Shown here piece after piece: positions 14,779 through 20,630 of a DNA stretch of 20,630 bases. The position numbers and the translations under genes were made by a program. Position 1 is the first letter of the stretch; every line of letters starts with the position of its first letter. Source of the DNA: Clostridia bacterium (GTDB lineage: Bacteria > UBA6262 > WVXT01); the NCBI GenBank assembly GCA_030671905.1, contig DAOVHK010000011.1, positions 1 to 20,630 on the forward strand, given 5' to 3'. The notes under the pieces were generated by a model. It was not told the DNA's origin. It saw only the letters and a program-made list of their open reading frames with translations, and did no database searches.

Positions 14779-15103
14779 TCGCCTGCCGTTCCATACGCGC
14801 ATAGGTTTTACCAATCTCAGGCATAGCATAGTACAGTTTCTCGGGGTTGCTCTATTCTTCCAAGTTGACCGTTGGTGACTTTATCTAAACAATACGGTTA
14901 GGCAAAAAGTATATATGAAAAAATTTCAGTATTGAGTAAAGGTTTAAATATTGATATTCGCTGTTCCTATGTTCTTGATATTTTGAGGAGTGTATCTGAT
15001 AATTTGGGGATTTAGAGGGATCAAAATTTGAAATATACTAAGGTTAGATAGATACTAATTCTTAAACTATTAGACAATTTGGTGTTTAAGATCTGTCACC
15101 GGG
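14779..15103. other. non-coding gap; possible antisense gene remnant at its left end
   Basis: No gene is supported on the + strand here. On the - strand, 14884 to 14771 reads as a frame interrupted by one stop (TAG at 14852-14854): KSPTVNLEE, stop, SNPEKLYYAMPEIGKT, YARMERQAIN. The composition is coding-like and more GC-rich than the surroundings, suggesting the eroded 3' end of a lost gene. I cannot assign a family, and the rest of the gap is AT-rich with nothing visible. Confidence 0.3.
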
Positions 15104-15193
15104 ATGAAAGACAAATATTTTCAGCTTATTTTAGAAAAATATTTGGAGAAATGTGTTATGGAGAAAAGATTGGAAGGGTTTAAGTGGCATTAG
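15104..15193 (+). other. possible 29-codon leader ORF containing 27-bp repeat copy 2
   Basis: ATG 15104 opens a 29-codon frame (MKDKYFQLILEKYLEKC..., stop TAG 15191-15193) just upstream of the intact small gene. Its first 27 bases repeat those at 13409-13435 (25 of 27). It could be a leader peptide, a gene remnant, or simply repeat sequence. There is no strong ribosome-binding site ahead of it, so translation is doubtful. Confidence 0.35.
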
Positions 15194-15209
15194 AGAGTTG
15201 TAAATCTTG

Positions 15210-15363
15210 AAAAATTAACTTTAGAAAGGAGGAGAAATGGAACAGAAAAAGAGGGAATTTATTCGGTTTGGTGTTGAGGAAGTTGGGTTGGAGATTGTGA
15301 GTGAGCCATTTGTGGTGAATACCTTTCGGGGGTTTGCACCTGTTGTAGATGTCAAAGTGGAAG
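15210..15363 (+). repeat. 154-bp direct repeat, copy 2 (within intact gene)
   Basis: This is the partner of 14131-14284, about 96% identical. It spans the ribosome site and first 42 codons of the gene at 15237-15527. Since the gene is complete here and cut in the other copy, this is the source or parental copy. Recombination between the two would remove 1,079 bp including the three-TM gene. Confidence 0.9.
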
Positions 15364-15527
15364 GAGAGGAAGGGCCAAAAAGTATGTATATCAGTGCTAA
15401 ATCACTTGCGGATTCACTGACCCCGCTGGTGGAGGAGAATGGCGGTAAATTCACAGGGCTTAAGTTAAAAATCAAGAAAGAGTCGGCAGATAATCGGGCC
15501 CCTTATGTAGTTGAAGAGGCTAAATGA
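15237..15527 (+). CDS. small protein of unknown function, intact copy
   Basis: This 96-aa protein is not recognised. It has no signal or membrane segment and looks beta-rich: EFIRFGVEEVGLEIV, then FVVNTFRGFAPVVDVKVEG, then SMYISAKSLADSLTPLVEEN, then TGLKLKIKKES and APYVVEE. Short alternating strands around a helix, with the closing G-L-x-L-x-I-x-K, could fit a small OB-like or SH3-like nucleic-acid-binding fold. This is a shape guess, not a family match. The ribosome site AAAGGAGGAG is near-perfect, implying strong expression. Its 5' part is duplicated 1,079 bp upstream. It lies at the right end of the accessory region. Confidence 0.65.
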   Translation: MEQKKREFIRFGVEEVGLEIVSEPFVVNTFRGFAPVVDVKVEGEEGPKSMYISAKSLADSLTPLVEENGGKFTGLKLKIKKESADNRAPYVVEEAK

Positions 15528-15616
15528 TTAAATAGTCAGAGGCTACAAACCGAAAATTGATAGTACCGCCTTTATTACCGATTTAGCAGAAACTATTTGA
15601 AACTTCGCTTTCCAAA

Positions 15617-15645
15617 TTGACTTTACTGATTAAACATTCTATGGG
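15617..15645 (+). promoter_or_regulatory. candidate promoter for the small-TM/MFS pair
   Basis: TTGACT (15617-15622) is followed, at 17 bp, by TATGGG (15640-15645). The -35 is good and the -10 weak (3 of 6). It lies 37 nt before the start of the 52-aa gene at 15682, in the gap after the unknown 96-aa gene. Confidence 0.35.
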
Positions 15646-15681
15646 GAAAGTGGTGGTAAATGATTGAGAAAGGAGGTAACC

Positions 15682-15840
15682 ATGTACATTGGCTTGCTGG
15701 TAATCGTTTTAGGAGTATTATTTTTGTTGAAAAATTTAGGAGTGATTGCTGGGAATTTCTGGGATGTTCTCTGGCCGTTGGTTATTGTAGTTGCTGGTAT
15801 TTCCATGCTTTTTGGTCGTAAAAAACGTCATAAAGATTAA
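15682..15840 (+). CDS. tiny two-TM protein, LiaF/DUF5668-like transmembrane domain
   Basis: This 52-aa protein begins MYIGLLVIVLGVLFLLKNLGVI, followed by a short loop with FWDVLWPLVIVVAGISMLFG and a basic tail RKKRHKD. The pattern glycine-rich helix, N-L-G, then W-x-x-L-W-P-L and a second helix is the standard LiaF/DUF5668 membrane module found in small bacterial membrane proteins and at the N-terminus of LiaF-type stress regulators. Here it stands alone. A very strong ribosome site, AAAGGAGGT, ends 4 nt before the ATG. The MFS gene follows after 32 nt, so both are probably on one transcript. Confidence 0.75.
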   Translation: MYIGLLVIVLGVLFLLKNLGVIAGNFWDVLWPLVIVVAGISMLFGRKKRHKD

Positions 15841-15872
15841 ATAGAAGGAGTCAATAGTAAAAGAAGAGTTTT

Positions 15873-17033
15873 ATGAAAAATAGAATATTTAGTGTTTTAT
15901 TCATCTCAGTATTTGCTGCAATGCTGGGATTAGGGATTATTGCGCCCCTGATGCCGATTTATGCAAGAAGTTTGGGGGCAAGTGGTATATGGTTAGGGAT
16001 AATATTTGCAGGTTTTTCTCTTTCCCGGGGAATTTTTATGCCCATAATTGGAAAACTCTCTGACAGAAAAGGGAGGAAGAGATTTATAACATTGGGATTG
16101 TTATTGTATTCTGTAATTTCCTTGGTATACCTCCTGGCTGGTAATGTTTACTATCTAACAACTGTCAGGCTTTTCCATGGACTTGCATCGGCGATGGTCA
16201 TTCCTGTTGCCAGGGCATATATTGGTGAGATTGCAGAAAAAGGTGAAGAGGGCAGGTATATGGGAACATTTAATATACCACTTCTTTTAGGAATGGGTTC
16301 TGGTCCTTTTTTGGGTGGTATTCTGAATGATTCATTTGGAATTGCCTCAGTATTTTATGTGATGGCAGGTTTAGGAGCAATTGCATTTCTGATAACCCTG
16401 GTATTCTTGCCGGATAAAAAGTATTCGGGAATAAGGGAAATGGATGATCCGGTTCCATTTAAAGAAATTATCAAAAATAATGTTGTGAAAGGACTCTTTC
16501 TCTTCAGAGCTATTGATGGAATGGGAAAAGGGGTAGTGTTGGCGTTTCTGCCGATTTTAGCTTTTACAAAAGGGATAACTTCGTCTCAGGTGGGAATAAT
16601 AATTTCTTTTAGTATATTTCTTATGGCTTTATTGCAAAGACCCTTTGGTAGGTTAGCAGATAGGTATAATAAGTTATTTTTAGTGTTGATAGGTTCGGGT
16701 CTGGGAGTGCTGACATTGCTACTAATACCAATTGCTCGTAATTTTTGGGAGTTATTTTTTATCAGTTCTCTTATGGGGCTTGGTGGTGCAACAGCGATAC
16801 CTTCTGCATCAGCTTTATCAGTAGAAATTGGTCAAAGATTGGGAATGGGGTTTTCCATGGGGCTATTCAGTACTGCTATGAGTGTTGGTATGATAGTAGC
16901 ACCAATAATATCAGGCGTAGTTATGGATACTTTAGGGGTGAAATCTGTGTTCTTTGTGGCGGGAGTGATAAGTCTTTTGGGAACATTTGTGTTTTACCAT
17001 TATATTAGACGGGAGCGAAGGGTGGAGAGGTAG
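15873..17033 (+). CDS. MFS transporter, DHA1-type drug/proton antiporter-like
   Basis: This 386-aa integral membrane protein has a 12-helix layout. TM1 (FSVLFISVFAAMLGLGIIAPLMPIYA) ends with the typical APLMPIY. Motif A is GKLSDRKGRKRF near residues 60-71 between TM2 and TM3, and its second-half counterpart is GRLADRYNKLF. TM4 has the R-x-x-x-G pattern (VRLFHGLASAMVIPVARAYIGE), and TM5 contains GPFLGGIL, the motif C of antiporters. These point to proton-driven export of a small hydrophobic or cationic compound; the substrate is unknown. It follows the two-TM gene by 32 nt and is separated from the next gene by a terminator-like hairpin. Confidence 0.88.
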   Translation: MKNRIFSVLFISVFAAMLGLGIIAPLMPIYARSLGASGIWLGIIFAGFSLSRGIFMPIIGKLSDRKGRKRFITLGLLLYSVISLVYLLAGNVYYLTTVRLFHGLASAMVIPVARAYIGEIAEKGEEGRYMGTFNIPLLLGMGSGPFLGGILNDSFGIASVFYVMAGLGAIAFLITLVFLPDKKYSGIREMDDPVPFKEIIKNNVVKGLFLFRAIDGMGKGVVLAFLPILAFTKGITSSQVGIIISFSIFLMALLQRPFGRLADRYNKLFLVLIGSGLGVLTLLLIPIARNFWELFFISSLMGLGGATAIPSASALSVEIGQRLGMGFSMGLFSTAMSVGMIVAPIISGVVMDTLGVKSVFFVAGVISLLGTFVFYHYIRRERRVER

Positions 17034-17073
17034 GATCTCCCACGATTCCATCGGGGAGTCCAGAGCGGTTTTT
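17033..17073 (+). terminator. terminator-like hairpin after the MFS gene
   Basis: GGA(T)CTCCC (17033-17041) pairs with GGGAGTCC (17054-17061), giving eight pairs with one bulged T and a 12-nt loop. Six bases later comes TTTTTT (17068-17073). It overlaps the MFS stop codon. The spacing to the T run is longer than ideal, so termination may be partial. Confidence 0.45.
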
Positions 17074-17086
17074 TAGGAGAGCGGAA

Positions 17087-17524
17087 ATGATTGTGGCTGT
17101 TATTGGCGGGAATTATTGTAGTCGGGAAATGGCTAAAGTTGCTTATGAAGTGGGAAAAAGAATTGCCGAGAAAAAGCATATTCTTATATGTGGAGGATTG
17201 AGTGGGGTGATGGAAGCAGCCTGTCGGGGAGCGAAGGATGGAGGGGGCTTGACAATAGGTATTCTTCCAGGCAGAGATAAAAATGATGCTAATCGCTTTG
17301 TGGATATACCTATTGTCACGGCAATGAGTCATGCTCGAAATGCAATTATTACGCGCACTGCTGATGTTTTGATTGCTGTGGACGGAAGGTATGGGACTTT
17401 ATCTGAGATTGGACTGGCTCTTGCTACAAGCAAGAAGGTGGTGGGAATCAATACCTGGGATATTGAGGGTGTAATTTCCGTGGGGAGTGTGGATGAGGCA
17501 ATGGAGGAGATAGGAAAGGGATAA
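17087..17524 (+). CDS. SLOG/LOG-family Rossmann-fold nucleotide-binding protein (TIGR00725-like)
   Basis: This 145-aa cytoplasmic protein is of the LOG/TIGR00725 type, related to cytokinin-riboside-monophosphate phosphoribohydrolases and lysine-decarboxylase-like proteins. The N-terminal strand-loop IAVIGG-type MIVAVIGGNYCS is followed by CGGLSGVMEAACRGAKDGGG (35-54, nucleotide-binding loop), IGILPG (57-62), SHARNAI (81-87) and DGRYGTLSEIGLAL (99-112). The last is the family's PGGxGTxxE motif in the divergent form usual for this subfamily, with Glu107 conserved. Many members bind nucleotides without a known reaction, so the substrate is not claimed. GGAG lies 8 nt ahead of the ATG. Confidence 0.82.
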   Translation: MIVAVIGGNYCSREMAKVAYEVGKRIAEKKHILICGGLSGVMEAACRGAKDGGGLTIGILPGRDKNDANRFVDIPIVTAMSHARNAIITRTADVLIAVDGRYGTLSEIGLALATSKKVVGINTWDIEGVISVGSVDEAMEEIGKG

Positions 17525-17540
17525 TTTTTTGGAGGGAGAA

Positions 17541-17996
17541 TTGAGAGCAATTGTTCAGAGAGTATCTGAAGCGAGCGTGAGTGTTAAGGAAAACGAATCA
17601 TTGAAAGAGATAAATAAAATTAGAAAAGGTTTGGTAGTTCTTCTCGGAGTAGGAAAAGAGGACGGGGAGAATGATGCTGAATATCTTGCGGAGAAGGTTT
17701 CCAACCTGCGTATCTTTCCTGATGAGAACGATAGAATGAACCTTTCCATTCTTGATGTGGGAGGGGAAATTCTGGTTATTTCCCAGTTTACCCTGTATGG
17801 GGATTGTAGAAAGGGGAGACGGCCTGATTTCACATCTGCTGCCCCACCAGAGATAGCAGAAGGTCTATATGAAAAATTTATGGAAAAGGTAAAAGCAAAA
17901 GGAATAAAGGTTAAGTCTGGGGAGTTTCAGGCTCGGATGCTTGTTGATATTTATAATGATGGGCCGGTGACTATTCTTTTGGAAAGTAAATCTTAG
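17541..17996 (+). CDS. dtd: D-aminoacyl-tRNA deacylase
   Basis: Dtd hydrolyses D-aminoacyl-tRNAs (and Gly-tRNA-Ala), keeping D-amino acids out of proteins. The 151-aa product starts MRAIVQRVSEASVSV, as family members do. SQFTLYGDCRKGRRPDFTSA (81-100) is the first signature and NDGPVTILLES (139-149) the Gly-cisPro signature. The start is set at TTG 17541, with GGAGG (17531-17535) 5 nt before it. An upstream TTG at 17529 would add four residues to the N-terminus, and the ribosome site would then lie inside the gene. It follows the SLOG gene after 16 nt, so both are likely co-transcribed. Confidence 0.95.
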   Translation: MRAIVQRVSEASVSVKENESLKEINKIRKGLVVLLGVGKEDGENDAEYLAEKVSNLRIFPDENDRMNLSILDVGGEILVISQFTLYGDCRKGRRPDFTSAAPPEIAEGLYEKFMEKVKAKGIKVKSGEFQARMLVDIYNDGPVTILLESKS

Positions 17997-18012
17997 GTTC
18001 GAATTATAAACA

Positions 18013-19935
18013 GTGCGAAAAAGATTTTTCTTTTTATTATTTTCAATCGTAGTAATTATGTTTATCCTGGTCGCCTACCGCTGGTCACAACCAGATATCT
18101 ACCTGGAAACAGAGAAGAAGACCCATCTCCATTACGACTTCGTTGACATTTCTGCTGGAATAAAAAATAGACACTTTAAAGAAGATTTTAAACAGAGAAT
18201 TCTCCCTGCCATAATCTACCGGGGAATATCTCCTGTTCCTACAATTGGTAAAAAATGGTCTGTGGGATTGAAATACGATGAGAAAAATGGTTGCTGGCAA
18301 GGAAGATGGCCAGTCCCTTGGAATGCTCCTGTGGGAGAGTACAGGGTTGAAATCTGGTTATCTTCTGAACTGAAAGAGAAGATTCGCCTCGGGGAATGTA
18401 AATTTTTCATTGCCCGTCGGAAGCCTCAAAAGTTGAATCCTGGCTTATCTGTTATGACCATGGAGAATATGCGTCCATTGAAAACAATGAGGGTAAAGGG
18501 ACCGGATGGAGAATGGGGCGATTGGAAGAAGCTCTTCGATTGGGTAGAGTTTTCTGGAGCTAATACTTTCTGGTATATGGCAGGTCAGACTTCGGCTTAT
18601 GAGGAGAAGTTGCCTGATGATTTTCCCTGGAACAAAGAAAATCTCGATTTTATTGATGATTTAGCTAAAGAGGCTGAGAAGAGGGGCATTGATTTTGGCT
18701 ATTGGGTTCAGTGTTACATCGTCCTTGGCCCCAGAAGATATAGGGCTAATTATGAGTATGGGTGGGATTATAAATATGACTTGGGGAAATCTGTTCCTAC
18801 CCGTGGTATCTCTGTCGGGGATAAGAAGCGGATAGAAGACATAATTAAATTTATTAAAGGGTTAAACAGAATTGAAGAAATCGATTATGTGGGGTTGGAT
18901 TATATTCGCACAGCAAAAGGTGGGCTGGAGTTAGTGGATGAGTTTGTTAGAGAAATGGAAGTGGAAGTTCCCCAGAAGTGGGAAAAATTTTCTAAAAGGG
19001 AACGAATGGAGTGGTTGGGAAGGATAGCGGAGCGTACGCGGGGAAGGGATATCCCGCTCATAGACCAGTGGAATTGGTGGAGGGCAAGACAGACAGCAAT
19101 AGTATTGAAGAGAATAAAAGAGGAGACAGGTCTTACCAAGCCCCTATGGGTGTTCAATCTGAGCTGGGAAAAGGGTTGGCAGCACGGTCAGGATGTGGTG
19201 ATGAAGAATGATGCTGGTGCTGACATAATTGCCGTAATGCTCTACGAGGCAGACCTTAAGCAGTTAGATTGCTTGATTGAGGACTGGAAGGACTATGTAA
19301 ACAGGGGAGATGCCAATTTGATTGTTGGCGATGATTACGATTGGCCACTCCATCAATATACTCTGAATCCTGCAGGTCCAGAGGATTTTTATGGACGGAC
19401 ATTAAAAGCAATGGAGAATATCTATGGAGATGGACTGGTCTCAGGAATATTTACTCATGACTTAGCGCGGGCTCTCTGGGGAAGGAGAGGCCCATATCCG
19501 CCTCAAGAGTGGGTATTGGCTGGCGCTTCCAGTTTTTCGCGACTAAGGGAAGAATGGGAGATGATTCCTATCCACATTGAGATTGAGATTCCCGAGAAGG
19601 TCCTTTTCAATACGGAGTTTTCTGCAAATGTAGTGGTGAAAAATTGTGGACCCCTTGAGGTGAAGAAGATAGAAGTTTCTATACTGCCTCAGGAAGGAAT
19701 TAAAATTGTTTCTGGAAATTATAAAGAGATAGAATCCCTGGCTCCTGGTGAGACTGAGAGAGTGGAATTCAAATTAAAGATAAATGAGTTCGATTATGAA
19801 CGGGGATTCCGACATATGGTAGCCTCAAGGACAGAGTGGAACTCTGGTGAATTTCCCGGTTATGCTTTTAAATATCTGAGCTTGATTGAGGAGCCTCTTT
19901 TGTTTCCTGCCACAACATTTGCAATGTTGGAATAA
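18013..19935 (+). CDS. membrane-anchored glycoside-hydrolase-like TIM-barrel protein
   Basis: This 640-aa protein starts with GTG 18013. A short basic end and a hydrophobic helix (about 4-23) anchor or export it. Residues about 25-140 look like a beta-sandwich domain (KKWSVGLKYDEKNGCWQGRW, then PVGEYRVEIWLSSE). The middle (about 150-480) is barrel-like, with FSGANTFWYMAGQ, KEAEKRGIDFGYWVQCYI, IDYVGLDYIRT, PLIDQWNWW, and GADIIAVMLYEAD. These aromatic- and acid-rich strand ends are typical of glycoside-hydrolase-like TIM barrels (GHL10/DUF187 style), but I cannot name a catalytic pair. A C-terminal Ig/CARDB-like domain (about 510-600) contains KVLFNTEFSANVVVKNCGPLEVKKIEV. It probably acts on or binds extracellular or periplasmic glycan. 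It is followed after 2 nt by the metallopeptidase gene. Confidence 0.6.
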   Translation: MRKRFFFLLFSIVVIMFILVAYRWSQPDIYLETEKKTHLHYDFVDISAGIKNRHFKEDFKQRILPAIIYRGISPVPTIGKKWSVGLKYDEKNGCWQGRWPVPWNAPVGEYRVEIWLSSELKEKIRLGECKFFIARRKPQKLNPGLSVMTMENMRPLKTMRVKGPDGEWGDWKKLFDWVEFSGANTFWYMAGQTSAYEEKLPDDFPWNKENLDFIDDLAKEAEKRGIDFGYWVQCYIVLGPRRYRANYEYGWDYKYDLGKSVPTRGISVGDKKRIEDIIKFIKGLNRIEEIDYVGLDYIRTAKGGLELVDEFVREMEVEVPQKWEKFSKRERMEWLGRIAERTRGRDIPLIDQWNWWRARQTAIVLKRIKEETGLTKPLWVFNLSWEKGWQHGQDVVMKNDAGADIIAVMLYEADLKQLDCLIEDWKDYVNRGDANLIVGDDYDWPLHQYTLNPAGPEDFYGRTLKAMENIYGDGLVSGIFTHDLARALWGRRGPYPPQEWVLAGASSFSRLREEWEMIPIHIEIEIPEKVLFNTEFSANVVVKNCGPLEVKKIEVSILPQEGIKIVSGNYKEIESLAPGETERVEFKLKINEFDYERGFRHMVASRTEWNSGEFPGYAFKYLSLIEEPLLFPATTFAMLE

Positions 19936-19937
19936 AT

Positions 19938-20570
19938 ATGAATAAATGGCTATTAAAAGTAATTCTAATATGTTTATTATCAATTTTCCTTACAGGGTGT
20001 TTCTCAGGCGAAGAAAAAGGCGGAAAAAAAGGAGCGGAAATGAAGATTTACATTATACCAATTGGAGACGTTGAGAAAAAAACGCTTTTGAAATTGTCCT
20101 GGGTTTTGCGAGAGAAGTTTGAGGCAGTGTTTGAGGTGGGTGAGCCATTGCCACTTCTTGAGGATGCTTACAGGCCTCTGCGGGGACAATATTTTGCCAC
20201 TCCCATCCTGGAAGAATTAAAACAAAATATTCCGGAAGAGGCGGATAAAGTCTTGGGTGTTCTCGATGTGGACATTTTCGTTCCTGCACTGAACTTCATC
20301 TTTGGTCAGGCAGACCTGGGTAGAAACGCGGCTTTGATTTCTTTAACTCGCTTGCGGGAAGAGTTCTATGGAAATAGCAAGAATGAGAAAATCTTCTTTT
20401 ACAGGGTAGTTAAGGAATCGGTTCACGAATTGGGGCATACTTTCGGTTTAAGGCATTGTGACAATCCGAAATGTGTGATGCGCTTTTCCAATGATATTCG
20501 GGACACTGATATAAAAGGAGCAGATTTTTGTGAACAGTGCAGAGAAAAACTGGAGATAAAGCTAAGATGA
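19938..20570 (+). CDS. archaemetzincin zinc metallopeptidase with lipoprotein signal peptide
   Basis: This 210-aa metzincin peptidase has the zinc site HELGHTFGLRH (163-173: H163, E164, H167, H173), followed by the archaemetzincin cysteines C174 and C179, Met181 (Met-turn) and C198-x2-C201, which bind a second zinc. The usual family N-terminus, MKIYIIPIG, appears only at residue 35. Before it is a lipoprotein signal ending FLTGC (C21). Two starts are possible: ATG 19938 with weak GGA, giving a secreted lipoprotein; or ATG 20040, preceded by AAAGGAG with a 5-nt spacer, giving a normal-length cytosolic 176-aa enzyme. It begins 2 nt after the glycosidase-like gene, and its stop overlaps the next start. 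Confidence 0.88.
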   Translation: MNKWLLKVILICLLSIFLTGCFSGEEKGGKKGAEMKIYIIPIGDVEKKTLLKLSWVLREKFEAVFEVGEPLPLLEDAYRPLRGQYFATPILEELKQNIPEEADKVLGVLDVDIFVPALNFIFGQADLGRNAALISLTRLREEFYGNSKNEKIFFYRVVKESVHELGHTFGLRHCDNPKCVMRFSNDIRDTDIKGADFCEQCREKLEIKLR

Positions 20571-20630
20571 GAAGAAAAGTTATTCTTTTTTTGATAGTGT
20601 CCTGTTTAATGGTCCTCAACTGTTGCCGAA
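20567..20630 (+). CDS. lipoprotein, 5' end only (runs off window)
   Basis: ATG 20567 overlaps the archaemetzincin stop as ATGA. The visible 21 codons read MRRKVILFLIVSCLMVLNCC followed by Arg: a basic start, a hydrophobic core and a cysteine at position 19 or 20, consistent with a lipoprotein signal peptide. The function cannot be judged. The coupling suggests a common envelope role with the previous two genes. Confidence 0.6.
   Translation, partial: MRRKVILFLIVSCLMVLNCCR

Noticed and set aside
7800..15236. Possible CRISPR array in the island
   Set aside because: No regularly spaced short repeats were seen; the only repeats are the 154-bp and 27-bp pairs.
7888..15527. Prophage or integrative element with integrase
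   Set aside because: No integrase, transposase or phage structural gene is seen in the window.
17529..17540. TTG 17529 as start of dtd
   Set aside because: The GGAGG lies after it, and the family N-terminus (M-x-A-x-x-Q-R-V) fits TTG 17541.

Overview
The window looks like chromosome from an uncultured, moderately AT-rich, Gram-negative-type (diderm) bacterium. The diderm reading rests on lipoprotein signal peptides with lipobox-like cysteines, a CsgG-like lipoprotein and a probable outer-membrane beta-barrel. A DUF3786-type protein and an archaemetzincin fit an anaerobic or candidate-phylum lineage, but the sequence does not fix a taxon. Almost all genes run on the + strand.

Left part (1-7749), mainly housekeeping: the 3' end of a DUF3786-like gene, recX, a relic of an MFS transporter, a good sigma70-type promoter, then a tight run of flavodoxin, HIT hydrolase, TPR protein and CsgG-like lipoprotein, an 81-bp REP-like structured repeat, and alaS. 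The recX...alaS order echoes the widespread recA-recX-alaS cluster, here opened by the flavodoxin-to-CsgG run. Two unassigned envelope genes follow (a two-TM protein and a beta-barrel).

Middle part (7750-15527), accessory island: it begins at a tRNA-Arg(CCG) gene, a classic integration site. Five co-directional genes follow: an SF1/UvrD-like helicase with a four-Cys insert and no Q motif; a 684-aa fusion of an Fe-S-type uracil-DNA-glycosylase-like domain with an amino-methyltransferase; a PD-(D/E)XK endonuclease resembling the CCGG family (BsaWI/NgoMIV-like); a second amino-methyltransferase; and a GIY-YIG nuclease. I read this as a restriction-modification-type defence system with unusual DNA-repair components. 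I do not recognise this five-gene combination as a named system. The island's distal end is rearranged: 154 bp covering the start of a small unknown gene (intact at 15237-15527) is duplicated at 14131-14284, and a gene for a small three-TM protein lies between the copies. A second, shorter repeat lies before the GIY-YIG gene and again before the intact small gene.

Right part (15528-20630): a tiny two-TM protein, an MFS exporter, a SLOG/LOG-family protein, D-aminoacyl-tRNA deacylase (TTG start), a membrane-anchored glycoside-hydrolase-like protein, an archaemetzincin with two plausible starts (a lipoprotein form, and a cytosolic form with a much better ribosome-binding site), and the first codons of another lipoprotein. 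The last three genes are tightly spaced and probably co-expressed.
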